From Bradyrhizobium sp. CCGUVB4N (GTDB lineage: Bacteria > Pseudomonadota > Alphaproteobacteria > Rhizobiales > Xanthobacteraceae), in NCBI RefSeq assembly GCF_024199945.1, contig NZ_JANADP010000001.1, positions 3,844,001 through 3,908,000 on the forward strand: DNA of 64,000 nt, given 5' to 3'. A program made the translations under genes and the position numbers. This document shows positions 35,110 through 44,531 of the stretch, in pieces. The stretch's first letter is position 1; each line of letters opens with the position of its first letter. The notes under the pieces were generated by a model. The model was given only the letters and a program-made list of their open reading frames with translations. It did not search any database and was not told the DNA's origin.

Positions 35110-38100
35110 GTGAGCTACTCCTCAAGCATTCAGACATCGTTCTCCGGGCCTTCGACCACCAGTACCTCCCCGCCTCACAGCGGCCTTGCCGTCGGGTCGA
35201 ACTATGTCGTGATGATCGACGGATCGAGAATCGAATGGACGAACCTGACCGGCGGATCGCCGGTCCTGCAGTCGGTCTACGGCTTCTTCTCGCCGCTATC
35301 GCCGACCGGCGGCCTCTATGATCAGCGCGTCATATACGACAGCGTCAATCAGCGTTTCGTCGTGATCATGCAGTACCTGGCGCCAGGCGGGACTGCCACG
35401 AACATCGATATCGCGGTCTCCAAGGATTCCAATCCGAACGACGGCTGGTATTTTTCGCAGCTCAATACGACCGTCACGATCGGTGGTCAGACAACCGGCT
35501 CTGATCGCCCGATGTTGGCGACCGACGGTTCGAACGTCTACATCACCGCTCCACAATACAATCTCAGTGCGTCCGGTTATGCCGGTACGGAAAACTGGAT
35601 CATCGGCGATACGGCCGGTGCGGGCGGTGGGATTTACGGCGGCGGCACGTTGAGCGTGACCGCGAGCGAAGTGATGCCGTCGACCCAGGGCATCTTCGCT
35701 GTGGCATCAGGCAACGGCAAGACTTACTACGCGAGCGACTACTCCAGCGGAGGTCAGATCGTCGTTGCCTTGCAGACCTACGACAAGGCCACCAATACGT
35801 TCAGCACGACCAGCACCATCGCGCTCGGCAATATCGACCAGGGCGGCACCTACACCGCCCAGCAGCAGGGGACGACCCTTTTGCTCGACGCCGGTGATAA
35901 GCGGATTGCCAGCATGGTCTATGCCAACGGCTATCTGTATGCCGTGGCCGAGATGAAGCCGACCGGTTCCAGCGTGCCGCTAGTCCATTGGTTCAAGATC
36001 GACGTCAGCAACCCCACTTCTCCGTCCCTCGTGGCGCAGGGCGACATTTCCGGCGCCGCAATCGGCACCAGTGTGGCCACGTTCAATCCATCAATCGCGG
36101 TGGACGCGGCAGGCGATGTCATCATCAATTTCACCGCCAGCGGCCCGAACATGTATCCGGCGGACTACTATGTCTTCCAGGGCGGCGGCGATCCGGTGGG
36201 CTCGTTCAGCGCCCCGGTCCTGTATCAGGCGAGTACCAGTTTCTTCGATGCGGGTGACGGGGCCAGCGTGCAGCGCTGGGGCGCCTATTCGACGGCGACG
36301 GTCGACCCGAACAATCCGAACTCGTTCTGGATCTCGAACGAATACGTCGCCAGTGGCTGGTGGCAAACGGCGGTCGCGCAGATTGCAATCCAGAACTCCG
36401 CATCGGGCCCGACGGTTTCTTCGATCGCGGCCTCGGGCACCGGCATCACCAGCGGTGCCGGCAATCTCAACGCCGGCCAGCTCGTCACGCTGACAGTCAA
36501 TTTCAGCGCGGCCGTGACGGTCAACACCAGCGGCGGCACGCCGACGCTCACCCTCAACGATGGTGGCGCGGCGAGCTACACCGGCGGCTCGGGGAGCAAC
36601 GCGCTCACCTTCAGCTACACGGTGGCGGCGGGCCAGAACACCGCCGATCTCATCGTCTCCGCGCTCAACCTCAACGGCGCTACGATCGCTGATGGCAGCG
36701 GCAACGCCGCCAATCTTTCGGGGGCCACCAACTACAATCCAGCCGGCGTCCTGCAGATCGACACGACGGCGCCGACGATTGCCTCGATTGTGGCCTCCGG
36801 CGCCGCCATCTCCAATGGCGGCGGAAATTTGAGCACTGGCCAGGTCGTCACATTGACCGTCAACCTCAGCGAGGCGGTGACGGTCAACACCAGCGGCGGC
36901 ACGCCTTCGCTCACCCTCAACGACGGCGGTACGGCGAGTTACACCGGCGGCTCGGGGAGCACTGCGCTCACCTTCAGCTACACGGTGGCGGCAGGGCAGA
37001 ATACCGCTGATCTCATCGTGTCCGCGCTCAACCTCAATGGCGGAATCATCAACGACGGGGCAGGCAACGCCGCCAACCAGTCGGGAGCTGTGAACTACAA
37101 TCCGGCCGGCACCCTGCAGATCGACACGACGTCGCCGACGATTGCCTCGATCGCCGCGACCGGGACTGGCATCACCAACGGCACCGGCAGTGTGAGCACG
37201 GGTGCGGTCGTCACCTTGACGGTCAATCTGAGCGAGGCGGTGACGGTCAACACCACGGGTGGCACGCCGATGCTCACCCTCAACGACGGCGGTATGGCGA
37301 GCTACACCGGCGGCTCGGGCAGCACTGCGCTGACCTTCAGCTACACGGTGGCGGCAGGGCAGAATACCGCTGATCTCATCGTCTCCACGCTCAACCTCAA
37401 TGGCGGAATCATCAACGACGGGGCAGGCAACGCTGCGAATTTGTCGGGAGCTGTGAACTACAATCCGGCCGGCACCCTGCAGATCGACACGACGTCGCCG
37501 ACGATTGCCTCGATTGCCGCGACCGGGACCGGCATCACCAACGGTACCGGCAGTGTGAGCATCGGTCAGGTCGTTACATTGACCGTCAATCTGAGCAAGG
37601 CCGTGACGGTCAACACCACCGGTGGTACGCCGACGCTCACCCTCAACGATGGCGGCACGGCGAGCTACACCGGCGGCTCGGGGAGCACTGCGCTCACCTT
37701 CAGCTATACGGTGGCGGCGGGGCAGAACACTGCCGACCTCATCGTCTCCGCGCTGAACCTCAACGGCGCGACGATCGCCGATGGCAGCGGCAACGCCGCC
37801 AACCTGTCGGGAGCTGTGAACTACAATCCCGCCGGCACCCTGCAGATCGACACGACGGCGCCGACGATCGCTTCGATTGCCGCGACAGGCACCGGCATCA
37901 CCAACGGCAGCGGCAGTGTGAGCACCGGCCAGGTCGTCACATTGACCGTCAATCTCAGCGAGGCGGTGACGGTCAACACCACCGGCGGCACGCCGACGCT
38001 CACCCTCAACGATGGCGGCACGGCGAGCTACACTGGCGGCTCGGGCAGCGCTGCGCTCACCTTCAGCTACACGGTTGCGGCGGGGCAGACCACGTCTGAT

Positions 38101-41100
38101 CTCGCCATCTCGGCGCTCAACCTCAACGGCGCGGTCATCAGCGACGGTGCCGGCAACGCCGCCAATCTGTCGGGGGCCACCAATTACAATCCCACCGGCA
38201 CCCTGCAAGTCAACGTGACCACATCATCCACCTCGAGCATCCAGACGCTGTTCGCCGGACCATCGAATACCAGCAGCTATCCCCCGCACAACGGTCTTGC
38301 CGTTGGGCCGAACTACGTCGTGATGATCGAGGGATCGAGGATTGAATGGACGAACCTGACCGGCGGATCGCCAACCTTGAAGTCGGTCTATAGCTTCTTC
38401 TCGCCGCTATCGCCGACCGGCGGCCTCTATGATCAGCGCATCGCCTACGACAGCGTCAATCAGCGCTTCGTCGTGATCATGCAGTATCTGGCGCCGGGAG
38501 GGACCGCCACCGCCATCGATATTGCGGTCTCGAAGGATTCCAATCCGAACGACGGCTGGACCTTCTCGCAGCTCAATACGACCGTCACGATCAACGGTCA
38601 GTCGACCGGCTCAGACCGCCCGATGCTGGCGGTCGACGGTTCGAACGTCTACATCACGGCGCCACAGTACGGCCTCAGCGCGTCCGCTTACGCCGGCACG
38701 GAAAACTGGATCATCGGCGATACCGCCGGCGCGGGCGGTGGCATCTATGGCGGCGGCACGTTGAGCCTGACCGCAAGCGAAATCATGCCGTCGACCCAGG
38801 GCATCTTCGCCGTCGCATCCGGCAACAACGGCAAGACCTACTATGCGAGCGACTTTTCCAGCGGAGGTCAGATCGTCGTCGCCGTGCAGACCTACGACAA
38901 GGCCACCAATACGTTCAGTACCACCAGCACCATCGCGCTCGGCAATATCGACCAGGGCGGCAGCTACACCGTCCAGCAGCAGGGGACGAGCCTCCTGCTC
39001 GACGCCGTCGACAACCGGATCGCCAGCATGGTCTATGCGAACGGCTATCTCTATGCCGTGGCCGTGATGAAGCCGAGCGGGTCGAGCGTGCCGCTGGTCC
39101 ACTGGTTCAAGATCGACGTCAGCAATCCCAGCGCTCCGGCCCTTGTGGCGCAAGGCGACATCTCCGGCGCGTCGCTCGGAACCAACGTGGCAACGTTCGA
39201 TCCATCCATCGCGGTGGACGCGGCGGGCGATGTCATCATCAATTTCACCGCCAGCGGTCCGAACATGTATCCGTCGGACTACTACGTCTTCCAGGCCGGC
39301 GGCGGTGCCGTAGGTTCGTTCAGCGCGCCGATCCTGTATCAGGCGAGCACCAGTTTCTTCAACTCGGGAGATGGAAACAGCACGCAGCGCTGGGGCCTCA
39401 ATTCATCGGCCACGGTCGACCCGAACAATCCGAACTCGTTCTGGATCTCGAACGAATACGTTGCCAGTGGCTGGTGGCAGACGGCGGTCGCTCAGATCTC
39501 CATCCAGAACTCAACGTCAACCGGTCCGACGATTGCCTCAATCGCGGCTTCCGGGGCTGGGATCACTAACGGTGCCGGCAATCTCAACGCCGGCAAGCTC
39601 GTCACGCTGACAGTCAACTTCAGCGCGGCCGTGACGGTCAACACCAGCGGCGGCACGCCGACGCTCACGCTCAACGATGGCGGCACGGCGAGCTACACCG
39701 GCGGCTCGGGGAGCACTGCGCTCACCTTCAGCTACACGGTGGCGGCTGGCCAGAACACCCCCGATCTCGTCATATCGGCGCTCAACCTCAACGGCGCGAG
39801 CATCACGGATGGCAGCGGCAACGCCGCCTACCTGTCGGGCGCCTCCAACTCCAATCCGGCCGGCGTCCTGCAGATCGACACGACGGCGCCGACGATTGCA
39901 TCGATTGTGGCTTCCGGCAGCGGCATCACCAACGGCGGCGGTAGTGTGAGCACCGGCCAGGTCGTTACATTGACCGTCAATCTGAGCGAGGCGGTGACGG
40001 TCAACACCACCGGCGGTGCACCGACGCTCACGCTCAACGATGGCGCCACGGCAAACTACACCGGTGGCTCGGGCAGTACTGCGCTCACCTTCAGTTACAC
40101 GGTCGCCGCCGGTCAGACCACGTCCGACCTCGCCATTTCGGCACTCAACCTGAATGGCGCCCTCATCAGCGACAGTGCAGGCAACGCTGCCACCCTGTCG
40201 GGCGCCACCAACTATAATCCCGCCGGCATCCTGCAGGTCAACCCGACCAGCGGCGTTCCACAGTACAGCCACATCGTGGTCGTCGTTGAAGAGAACAAGG
40301 ATGATGATGAAATCACCGGCAACACCGCAGAGGCGCCCTACATCAACAGCCTCATGGCCGGTGGCGCGTTGCTTACCAGTTTCTTCGCGGAGACTCATCC
40401 GAGTCAATCGAATTACTACGCCCTCTATGCCGGTTCGACATTCGGTTTCAGCGACGACGATCCTCACAGCCTTCCGGATCCTACGCTGTACACGGTGTTG
40501 CAGGGCGCGGGCCTTACCTTCAGGGGTTATGTCGACCAGACCGCAGGGGGAAGCGACCCTAACCACGACCCTTGGATTTCATTCCCCGAGGCCCGCACGG
40601 TTCAGACGAGTTTCTCCACCACCTTTCCCGCGCTTTTTCCCAACGGCAACTATTCGAGCTTGCCGACCGTTTCGTTTGTCATTCCGAGCATCGGCAACGA
40701 CATGCACGACGGGACGATCCAGCAGGGTGACACATGGCTCCAGCAAAACCTGGACGCTTATGCTCAGTGGGCGCTTGCCAATAATTCGCTTCTCATCGTG
40801 ACCTGGGACGAAAATGACAACGACAAAGCTCCCAATCAGATTCCAACTCTATTGTACGGTGCTAACGTCGTCCCGGGAAACTACGATACAACCTACAATC
40901 ACTACAACCTTCTGAGCACGATCCTTGCGTCGTACGGCTTGACCGGCCCGAACCAGGCCGCGACAGCCGCGCCTATTCAGGTGTTCGGAAACCCCGCTGC
41001 TGGTTCCGCGCCGAGGATCGTCTCAATGGTGGTTTCTGGTACAGGAATCACCAACGCCAGCGGCGATCTCAATGCCGGCAAGCTGGTCACGCTGACGCTC

Positions 41101-42288
41101 AATTTCAGTGCGGCCGTAACGGTCAACGCCAGTGGCGGCACGCCGATGCTCGCCCTCAACGACGGTGGCATGGCCACCTACGTTGGTGGCTCGAGCGGCA
41201 CCGCACTCACCTTCAACTACGTGGTCGCGGCAGGCCAGAACACCGCCGATCTCGTCGTCTCGTCGTTCAACCTCAATGGCGCGGCCATCACCGATGGCGG
41301 CGGCAATGCCGCCAACCTGTCCGGCGCCACCAACTACAATCCCGCTGGCACCCTGCAGATCGACACGACGGCGCCGACGATCGCGATCAACACCATAGCA
41401 GGCAACGACATTGTCAACGCTACGGAAGCCTCTGCGGGCTTCACCCTCAGCGGTACAACGACTGATGCCGAGCACGCGCAGGCCGTCACCGTGAATATCC
41501 TCAACAGCGCGAGCGTGATCGTTAACTCTTATACGTCTGCGGTTAGCAGCAGCAATACCTGGTCGGTCGCCGTCACGAGCGCGCAGGCCCTCGCTCTGGC
41601 TGATGGAAAGTACACCGTCACTGCCAATGTTTCGGACGCGGCGGGGAATGCGGCGCCGACCGCGACCCGTGCACTGACTATCGATGAAGACAAGGGGCCC
41701 GAGATTCCGACACTGACCATCAGCAGCACGTCGCTGACGGTCAACGCCGGAGGATCCGTGGCGTTGGGCATCACCGCGACGCCCGTCGACGCCGACGACC
41801 AACTGTCGCTGAAGATCAGCGGCTTGCCCAGCTACGAGTCGATCACAGCGCCTGCGGGAAACACTGTCACGAGCAGCCTTCAGTCCGACGGAACGTATAC
41901 CTGGACCATTACCGAGGGCGCCTCCACGACAGGCCAGCCGCTCACCGGCTTGACGTTGTCGTCGAGCTATACCGGCACCGACCATCCGGTCGCAACGTTC
42001 ACGGTGACGGCGAGCAACACGACGACAGGCGAAACCGGGACATCGGCGGCGCAGACCATGACGGTGATCGATCCTCCGGTGGACTCGTCTGGTGGTGGCG
42101 CAGTGTCTTCACTGGCTGGTCCCGGCATCGGTTGGCCACAGGGGCATATTGACCGCCTTGCAGCGCTGATGGATCAATTCGCGGCAGCCGGCTTCCGCGG
42201 CGGCCCCTCTGGCCCAATCCCATCGGCGTTCCAACCGCAGCCAGGCCCGGAGAACCAGTTCCTAGCGGCGCCTCATTTCCACTCGTAA
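35110..42288 (+). CDS. Giant modular extracellular protein with duplicated domains, 121-residue repeats and a phosphoesterase domain
   Basis: The 2392-residue protein is mosaic. From GTG 35110: domain A1 (residues ~2-432), five 121-residue repeats (433-1037), domain A2, a diverged copy of A1 (1038-1471), two repeats (1472-1713), an acid-phosphatase/phospholipase-C-like phosphoesterase domain (1714-1966), one more repeat (1967-2087), Ig-like and cadherin-like segments (~2088-2330) and a short Gly/Pro-rich tail. The phosphoesterase has HIVVVVEENKDDDE, AETHPSQSNYY, NDMHDG and LLIVTWDENDND, its expected metal- and phosphate-binding residues. There is no signal peptide, so type I secretion is likely, although RTX nonapeptides are absent. 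GAGGGAG upstream of GTG 35110, and the similarity of A1 and A2 starting right there, favour this start over ATG 35050. It probably works as a surface adhesin or biofilm-matrix enzyme. Confidence 0.82.
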   Translation: MSYSSSIQTSFSGPSTTSTSPPHSGLAVGSNYVVMIDGSRIEWTNLTGGSPVLQSVYGFFSPLSPTGGLYDQRVIYDSVNQRFVVIMQYLAPGGTATNIDIAVSKDSNPNDGWYFSQLNTTVTIGGQTTGSDRPMLATDGSNVYITAPQYNLSASGYAGTENWIIGDTAGAGGGIYGGGTLSVTASEVMPSTQGIFAVASGNGKTYYASDYSSGGQIVVALQTYDKATNTFSTTSTIALGNIDQGGTYTAQQQGTTLLLDAGDKRIASMVYANGYLYAVAEMKPTGSSVPLVHWFKIDVSNPTSPSLVAQGDISGAAIGTSVATFNPSIAVDAAGDVIINFTASGPNMYPADYYVFQGGGDPVGSFSAPVLYQASTSFFDAGDGASVQRWGAYSTATVDPNNPNSFWISNEYVASGWWQTAVAQIAIQNSASGPTVSSIAASGTGITSGAGNLNAGQLVTLTVNFSAAVTVNTSGGTPTLTLNDGGAASYTGGSGSNALTFSYTVAAGQNTADLIVSALNLNGATIADGSGNAANLSGATNYNPAGVLQIDTTAPTIASIVASGAAISNGGGNLSTGQVVTLTVNLSEAVTVNTSGGTPSLTLNDGGTASYTGGSGSTALTFSYTVAAGQNTADLIVSALNLNGGIINDGAGNAANQSGAVNYNPAGTLQIDTTSPTIASIAATGTGITNGTGSVSTGAVVTLTVNLSEAVTVNTTGGTPMLTLNDGGMASYTGGSGSTALTFSYTVAAGQNTADLIVSTLNLNGGIINDGAGNAANLSGAVNYNPAGTLQIDTTSPTIASIAATGTGITNGTGSVSIGQVVTLTVNLSKAVTVNTTGGTPTLTLNDGGTASYTGGSGSTALTFSYTVAAGQNTADLIVSALNLNGATIADGSGNAANLSGAVNYNPAGTLQIDTTAPTIASIAATGTGITNGSGSVSTGQVVTLTVNLSEAVTVNTTGGTPTLTLNDGGTASYTGGSGSAALTFSYTVAAGQTTSDLAISALNLNGAVISDGAGNAANLSGATNYNPTGTLQVNVTTSSTSSIQTLFAGPSNTSSYPPHNGLAVGPNYVVMIEGSRIEWTNLTGGSPTLKSVYSFFSPLSPTGGLYDQRIAYDSVNQRFVVIMQYLAPGGTATAIDIAVSKDSNPNDGWTFSQLNTTVTINGQSTGSDRPMLAVDGSNVYITAPQYGLSASAYAGTENWIIGDTAGAGGGIYGGGTLSLTASEIMPSTQGIFAVASGNNGKTYYASDFSSGGQIVVAVQTYDKATNTFSTTSTIALGNIDQGGSYTVQQQGTSLLLDAVDNRIASMVYANGYLYAVAVMKPSGSSVPLVHWFKIDVSNPSAPALVAQGDISGASLGTNVATFDPSIAVDAAGDVIINFTASGPNMYPSDYYVFQAGGGAVGSFSAPILYQASTSFFNSGDGNSTQRWGLNSSATVDPNNPNSFWISNEYVASGWWQTAVAQISIQNSTSTGPTIASIAASGAGITNGAGNLNAGKLVTLTVNFSAAVTVNTSGGTPTLTLNDGGTASYTGGSGSTALTFSYTVAAGQNTPDLVISALNLNGASITDGSGNAAYLSGASNSNPAGVLQIDTTAPTIASIVASGSGITNGGGSVSTGQVVTLTVNLSEAVTVNTTGGAPTLTLNDGATANYTGGSGSTALTFSYTVAAGQTTSDLAISALNLNGALISDSAGNAATLSGATNYNPAGILQVNPTSGVPQYSHIVVVVEENKDDDEITGNTAEAPYINSLMAGGALLTSFFAETHPSQSNYYALYAGSTFGFSDDDPHSLPDPTLYTVLQGAGLTFRGYVDQTAGGSDPNHDPWISFPEARTVQTSFSTTFPALFPNGNYSSLPTVSFVIPSIGNDMHDGTIQQGDTWLQQNLDAYAQWALANNSLLIVTWDENDNDKAPNQIPTLLYGANVVPGNYDTTYNHYNLLSTILASYGLTGPNQAATAAPIQVFGNPAAGSAPRIVSMVVSGTGITNASGDLNAGKLVTLTLNFSAAVTVNASGGTPMLALNDGGMATYVGGSSGTALTFNYVVAAGQNTADLVVSSFNLNGAAITDGGGNAANLSGATNYNPAGTLQIDTTAPTIAINTIAGNDIVNATEASAGFTLSGTTTDAEHAQAVTVNILNSASVIVNSYTSAVSSSNTWSVAVTSAQALALADGKYTVTANVSDAAGNAAPTATRALTIDEDKGPEIPTLTISSTSLTVNAGGSVALGITATPVDADDQLSLKISGLPSYESITAPAGNTVTSSLQSDGTYTWTITEGASTTGQPLTGLTLSSSYTGTDHPVATFTVTASNTTTGETGTSAAQTMTVIDPPVDSSGGGAVSSLAGPGIGWPQGHIDRLAALMDQFAAAGFRGGPSGPIPSAFQPQPGPENQFLAAPHFHS
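36406..38220. repeat. Five tandem 363-bp repeats (121 residues each)
   Basis: Units begin at 36406, 36769, 37132, 37495 and 37858, with exactly 363 bases each. Each encodes a beta-rich unit running from PTIASIAATGTGITNG through LTVNLSEAVTVNT, GGTPTLTLNDGG and SYTGGSGSTALTFSYTVAAG to NYNPAGTLQIDTTA. Units 2-5 are nearly identical in long stretches of DNA, which points to recent duplication or gene conversion. Confidence 0.93.
38221..39522. repeat. Second copy of the ~430-residue domain (A2)
   Basis: This segment repeats 35116-36405 with high identity at DNA level, for example the stretches encoding EWTNLTGGSP, FFSPLSPTGGLYDQR, GTENWIIGDTAGAGGG and FWISNEYVASGWWQTAVAQI. The duplication was in frame and included the adjoining repeat junction, as the next 121-residue repeat begins in the same phase. 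Confidence 0.9.
39523..40248. repeat. Two further 363-bp repeats
   Basis: Repeat units 6 and 7 begin at 39523 and 39886 and follow the second domain copy in the same way as units 1-5 follow the first. They share the DNA-level identity of the first block, so exchange by recombination between the two blocks is likely. Confidence 0.92.
41008..41370. repeat. Eighth 363-bp repeat unit, after the phosphoesterase domain
   Basis: This single unit has the same length and boundaries as the others but is more diverged (for example MVVSGTGITNASGDLNAG and PMLALNDGGMATYVGGSS). It separates the phosphoesterase domain from the C-terminal Ig-like segments and is probably the oldest unit or an independent insertion. 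Confidence 0.88.
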
Positions 42289-42295
42289 GACCGGA

Positions 42296-42324
42296 GGGAT
42301 CCGGCGCGCTCGGCGCCGGGTCCC
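42296..42324 (+). terminator. Hairpin directly after the giant gene
   Basis: GGGATCCGGCGC-gctcg-GCGCCGGGTCCC forms a 12-bp stem with one wobble pair, starting eight bases after the stop codon. Only two T residues follow. It is probably the transcript end of the giant gene. Confidence 0.55.
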
Positions 42325-42438
42325 TTCGCGCCGGCGTCGGCATCGGGTGTCTCGGCAACCATGCCGTGTCCTTCATCTGCACGTCAGGATCACGATCTGT
42401 TCCGACGGGCTGACCCGTCCTGTCCGCGCGTAACCCCC

Positions 42439-42552
42439 TGTGTGCGGGGTCGAATTTCGCGCTGTCCGAATTTGTTCTCAGGCGGCCAAACTTTGTTCAT
42501 GGCCGTTGTTCATGTTGGTCACCGTATGGCCGAATTCTGTTCGTGCCCCCAA
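42439..42552. mobile_element. Possible IS21-family end remnant with four subterminal repeats
   Basis: A run starting TGTGTGCGGGGTCG is followed by four related 11-15-mers: GTCCGAATTTGTTC (42464-42477), GGCCAAACTTTGTTC (42484-42498), GGCCGTTGTTC (42501-42511) and GGCCGAATTCTGTTC (42538-42552). Arrays of such repeats next to a TG end are typical of IS21-type transposase-binding ends. No istA or istB gene is nearby, so this would be a solitary end or deletion scar. It lies at the boundary between the giant gene and the polyol locus. The family assignment is from memory of end structure and is tentative. The remaining intergenic DNA to 42617 holds nothing else recognisable. Confidence 0.35.
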
Positions 42553-42617
42553 TGGACTAAGCAAAAAAGACGAGCCCACCCGCTGCGCAGGGCTTCGCGA
42601 CCGCAAGTATCGTCAGT

Positions 42618-43658
42618 TCAATCGGGTCGGCGATTGGCGGTCAGTTGCTGGCGATATCGCTCGGCATCCCAATTCATCAACGCGGATTCGTCGCCTTGAG
42701 TCAGGAAGCGGATCTGCGCGGCGAGAGGCACGCGGCAGGTCACCAGGGCGAGACAGCTCAGCATCGCCTCGGCGCCGGGGCTCGCATCCTTGCGCACGAT
42801 GCAACCGAGGCCCGGAACAAGTAGCGCCGCCGGGGGCGGCGGCCCGTCCGCCAGCGCTGGCGATGCCGCGGCGCGCAGATCCTCGCCCCGTTCCAGAACG
42901 GGTAAGCCCGGACCGAGGAAGACCACATGATCCGGATAGAGCGAGCCACTCGTCGCAAGTGCGCGGCTGTAAGGGTCGATGGCGATGCTGTGGCAAAGCG
43001 GATCTTTGGGCAGGCGATACGCCGTGCCCGCGCATATCGACCGAAGCGCCGCCTCGTCCGCAGGGATCGTGCTTCGCGGGGCGAGGGCCAAGCGCCTCTC
43101 GACCTCGTCCACCAAGGCCTCCGCCGCGGCGCTGGTCTCGGCGCCGACCACCAGCCCGTGATTGCCGAGGACCAGTACATCCACCTTGTCCCGTGCCAGC
43201 GCTTCGTGCACGACCTTGGCCAGCGGCAGTCCCGGATGGTGATAGTCAAGCCAGCGCCAGGCCAGCCCCTCCAGTCGTTTCGCGAACTCCTCCCGCGCAT
43301 CGATCCGCACCGCCCATGCAATGGTATTGACCGAATGCACATGCAGCACGACCGTGTGCGGCATCAGTGCGTGCAGCGAGGTCTCGATCGAGGCGCGCAA
43401 GGCCGTGCCGGCACCAGGGGCGAGGGGGACCCGTTCGTCGCCTTGCGCAAGCGCCGTGCGTGCCGCGCCGAGCGATACCGGCACGAAGATGTCCTTGTGC
43501 TCGGCATCCGCAAGCCAGGTGCCGGAGGCCTTCACCCAGAGCAGATCATCCTGCTTGATAGAGGAATTGCCGCCGGCGCCCTGCACCAGCAGAACGTTGC
43601 GGCCGACGCGGGCCGACATGCGGCGAAGCTCGTGGAGCAGGGCAGGTTGTTGTGGCAT
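42618..43658 (-). CDS. Class II aldolase/adducin-family protein, long form
   Basis: This 346-residue protein has an N-terminal class II aldolase domain (residues ~1-225) with VLLVQGAGGNSSIKQDDLLWVKASGTWL, metal-binding VVLHVHSVNTIAWA and LVLGNHGLVV. An additional ~120-residue C-terminal extension follows (AIDPYSRALATSGSLYPDHVVFLGPGLPVLERG), as in the long aldolase/dehydrogenase-associated forms. The enzyme family cleaves or rearranges phosphorylated ketoses using a divalent metal. It is the last gene of the minus-strand arm with a HAD phosphatase and a sugar kinase, nine bases after the HAD stop. The exact substrate is unknown. Confidence 0.8.
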   Translation of the reverse strand: MPQQPALLHELRRMSARVGRNVLLVQGAGGNSSIKQDDLLWVKASGTWLADAEHKDIFVPVSLGAARTALAQGDERVPLAPGAGTALRASIETSLHALMPHTVVLHVHSVNTIAWAVRIDAREEFAKRLEGLAWRWLDYHHPGLPLAKVVHEALARDKVDVLVLGNHGLVVGAETSAAAEALVDEVERRLALAPRSTIPADEAALRSICAGTAYRLPKDPLCHSIAIDPYSRALATSGSLYPDHVVFLGPGLPVLERGEDLRAAASPALADGPPPPAALLVPGLGCIVRKDASPGAEAMLSCLALVTCRVPLAAQIRFLTQGDESALMNWDAERYRQQLTANRRPD

Positions 43659-43667
43659 GTGCGCCTC

Positions 43668-44531
43668 TCACCAGGCCAGATGGTCCATCGCCCAGTGCGG
43701 CATCGGCACATCCGCACCAGGCGCTTCTCGGACCAATTCACCCGGGCCCGCCCGCGCCTGATCCCGGTGCACGCCAGACCTGAGCAGGAGTGTCAGCATG
43801 CCCGCACGGCGGGCGCCGGCTACATCATGGTCGAGGCTGTCGCCGATCATCAGGACACGCTCCGGGTCCGGCTGCCCCAGCAATTCGAGCGCCGCCGCAA
43901 AGATGGGAGCGTGCGGCTTGCCGACATAGGCCACAAGACCACCCAATGTCTCGTAGGAGCGGGCCAGCGCACCGGGGGCCGGGATCAATCCGGAGGCGCC
44001 GAACATTGCGAGGTCGGGATTTGCGCACAGCATCGGCAGGCCGCGCGCCGATGCTTCAACGAGGCGGGCGCGCCAGTGCTCCGGCTCTGCGACGGCATCG
44101 TCGAGGCCCGCGAGCAGGATGAAGTCGGCCGTCCCGACATCGCTTACGACAGCAAGATCGAGCCCATCGACGATCGCATGGTCGCCGCCGCGTGCAATCA
44201 GCAGGCAGGTTTGGCCGAGCGCGGTAAACGGCTTCTGCGCGCGCGCTTTCAGGCCACGCCAGGTCACCTCGCCCGAGGTCAGGATGCCGTCATACGCGTC
44301 CGGTGGAAGGCCGAGCGAGGCAAGCCGCGCCGCATTGCTGCTCGCGCGCTTGCCCGAGTTCGACAGGACAACGACGCGTTTGCCGGCCTGGCGCAGCCGC
44401 GCGACGCAATCACGCGCCGGCGGAAAGATCGCCTGGCCTTCGTGCAACGTGCCCCATTGATCGAGCAGCACGTGATCGAAGCGGTCTGCGATCGCGCGGA
44501 GACCGTCGATGTCGATCGTGTCGGACATCAT
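43668..44531 (-). CDS. HAD-superfamily IIA hydrolase (small-molecule phosphatase)
   Basis: This 287-residue phosphatase has HAD motif I FDHVLLDQWGTLHEG (nucleophile Asp; Trp-Gly-Thr follow), motif II VVVLSNSGKR, a C2 cap (residues ~90-190), a Lys in AYVGKPHAPIF and motif IV MIGDSLDHDVAGA. It is close to the HAD-IIA subfamily of phosphoglycolate/nitrophenyl phosphatases. The start at 44531 overlaps the kinase stop as ATGA; longer upstream readings have no family similarity. It is in one operon with a sugar kinase and an aldolase, so removal of phosphate from an aldolase product or a toxic phospho-intermediate is plausible. Confidence 0.85.
   Translation of the reverse strand: MMSDTIDIDGLRAIADRFDHVLLDQWGTLHEGQAIFPPARDCVARLRQAGKRVVVLSNSGKRASSNAARLASLGLPPDAYDGILTSGEVTWRGLKARAQKPFTALGQTCLLIARGGDHAIVDGLDLAVVSDVGTADFILLAGLDDAVAEPEHWRARLVEASARGLPMLCANPDLAMFGASGLIPAPGALARSYETLGGLVAYVGKPHAPIFAAALELLGQPDPERVLMIGDSLDHDVAGARRAGMLTLLLRSGVHRDQARAGPGELVREAPGADVPMPHWAMDHLAW

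Noticed and set aside
36091..38208. A 705-codon open frame antisense to the giant gene's repeats
   Set aside because: It mirrors the 363-bp repeats on the other strand, has no ribosome site and no family similarity; the plus-strand repeats have clear protein-level conservation.
36406..41370. CRISPR-like or satellite interpretation of the regular repeats
   Set aside because: Units are 363 bases, coding and contiguous, with no short spacers.
35110..42288. RTX-type calcium-binding nonapeptides as secretion evidence
   Set aside because: No GGxGxDxxx repeats are present; glycine-rich stretches such as GGSGS belong to the 121-residue unit.
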